Source: Bacillota bacterium (GTDB taxonomy: Bacteria > Bacillota > Bacilli > Paenibacillales > NBRC-103111). From it: a stretch of DNA of 6,692 nucleotides. Location: assembly GCA_023391955.1 (NCBI GenBank), contig JAEWAA010000601.1:1-6692 (forward strand), in the 5' to 3' direction. Positions within the stretch are counted from its first letter, which is position 1. Each line of letters opens with the position of its first letter. Below are positions 6,555 to 6,692 of this stretch, piece by piece. The position numbers and the translations under genes are program-made. The notes under the pieces were generated by a model. That model made no database searches, had not been told where the DNA came from, and saw only the letters and a list, made by a program, of their open reading frames with translations.

Positions 6555-6580
6555 GACGCGGGAAAACGCATTTTGTTGCG
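6555..6580 (-). promoter_or_regulatory. possible ECF-sigma-type promoter of the amidase operon
   Basis: On the minus strand CGCAAC (6575-6580) is followed by a 16-base spacer and CGTC (6555-6558). Bacillus envelope-stress promoters of the sigma-M/X type have an AAC-ending -35 box, about 16 bases, then CGTC, and the spacer here also has the A/T runs often seen in them. The -35 box is only a partial match to TGAAAC. An overlapping sigma-A-like -10, TATGAT (6547-6552), has no acceptable -35. The target genes, which are cell-wall functions, fit an ECF sigma. Confidence 0.35.
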
Positions 6581-6642
6581 TACCTTGGAAGAAAATCCCC
6601 CTTCTTCTGCAGGAGCCCGCAAACCTGTCCGCACAAGACGCC

Positions 6643-6677
6643 AAAAACTCCCTGATCCTCACGGACAGGGAGTTTTT
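6643..6677 (-). terminator. strong, nearly symmetrical terminator at the right edge
   Basis: AAAAACTCCCTG (6643-6654) and CAGGGAGTTTTT (6666-6677) form a perfect 12-bp stem. It is extended by three more pairs (TCC/GGA, with A6655 bulged) around a 4-base loop. The outer A/T pairs supply a T-run on either strand, so it may work in both directions. On the minus strand it would end a gene lying to the right of the window. Confidence 0.8.
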
Positions 6678-6692
6678 CATGCAGTTTAATAT

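Noticed and set aside
5744..6555. Two long plus-strand frames opposite the amidase 5' half
   Set aside because: They arise from the GC-rich, low-complexity Pro/Ser/Thr linker read backwards, giving Asp/Gly/Val-rich peptides. The minus-strand protein has a full domain set.
6483..6680. A 65-codon minus-strand frame just before the amidase
   Set aside because: Its ATG lies directly beside the 6643-6677 terminator stem and the frame then crosses the promoter and leader region. Its sequence is Arg/Cys-rich without any domain look.
1..6692. Mobile element, CRISPR array, phage, defence island, tRNA or rRNA
   Set aside because: No transposase or integrase, no direct-repeat and spacer pattern, no tRNA-like fold, and no abrupt change in composition across the window.

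Overview
The window reads as an ordinary chromosomal stretch from a Gram-positive, endospore-forming Bacillota member, most likely Paenibacillus or a close relative. The reasons are three SLH domains on a large secreted protein, a lipoprotein with a GerMN (germination/sporulation) domain, a secreted Amidase_3 enzyme with both a copper-amine-oxidase-like stalk domain and an AMIN domain, strong AGGAGG-type ribosome binding sites, and frequent TTG start codons. The genus is an inference from gene content. All supported genes lie on the minus strand, so transcription runs from right to left.

Right block (6692 down to about 1497). A strong, nearly symmetrical terminator hairpin (6643-6677) separates the window from whatever lies further right. 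The leader of the amidase gene follows, with a possible ECF-sigma-type promoter (AAC-N16-CGTC, 6555-6580) and an imperfect inverted repeat just downstream (6514-6540). Three tightly spaced envelope genes come next: an N-acetylmuramoyl-L-alanine amidase (4915-6486), a GerMN lipoprotein (4331-4900) whose ribosome binding site overlaps the amidase stop codon, and a 906-residue SLH-anchored repeat protein (1574-4294). A clear intrinsic terminator (1497-1536) closes the block. Together they look like an operon for cutting, sensing or organising the cell wall: a peptidoglycan hydrolase, a membrane-tethered partner and a wall-anchored surface protein.

Left block (about 1400 down to 285). An AT-rich gap with a weak promoter candidate precedes nth (endonuclease III, base-excision repair, 607-1302). 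A 90-residue protein of unknown family (312-584, TTG start) follows after 22 bases. Its stop codon lies inside an intrinsic terminator (285-313).

Left edge. The first 49 codons of a third transcription unit start at 149 and run out of the window. They encode a protein with one N-terminal membrane segment.

No RNA gene, mobile element, CRISPR array or defence system is visible. The points most worth following up are the nine-fold beta-type repeat in the SLH protein, the envelope operon with its possible stress-sigma promoter, and the unknown gene after nth.
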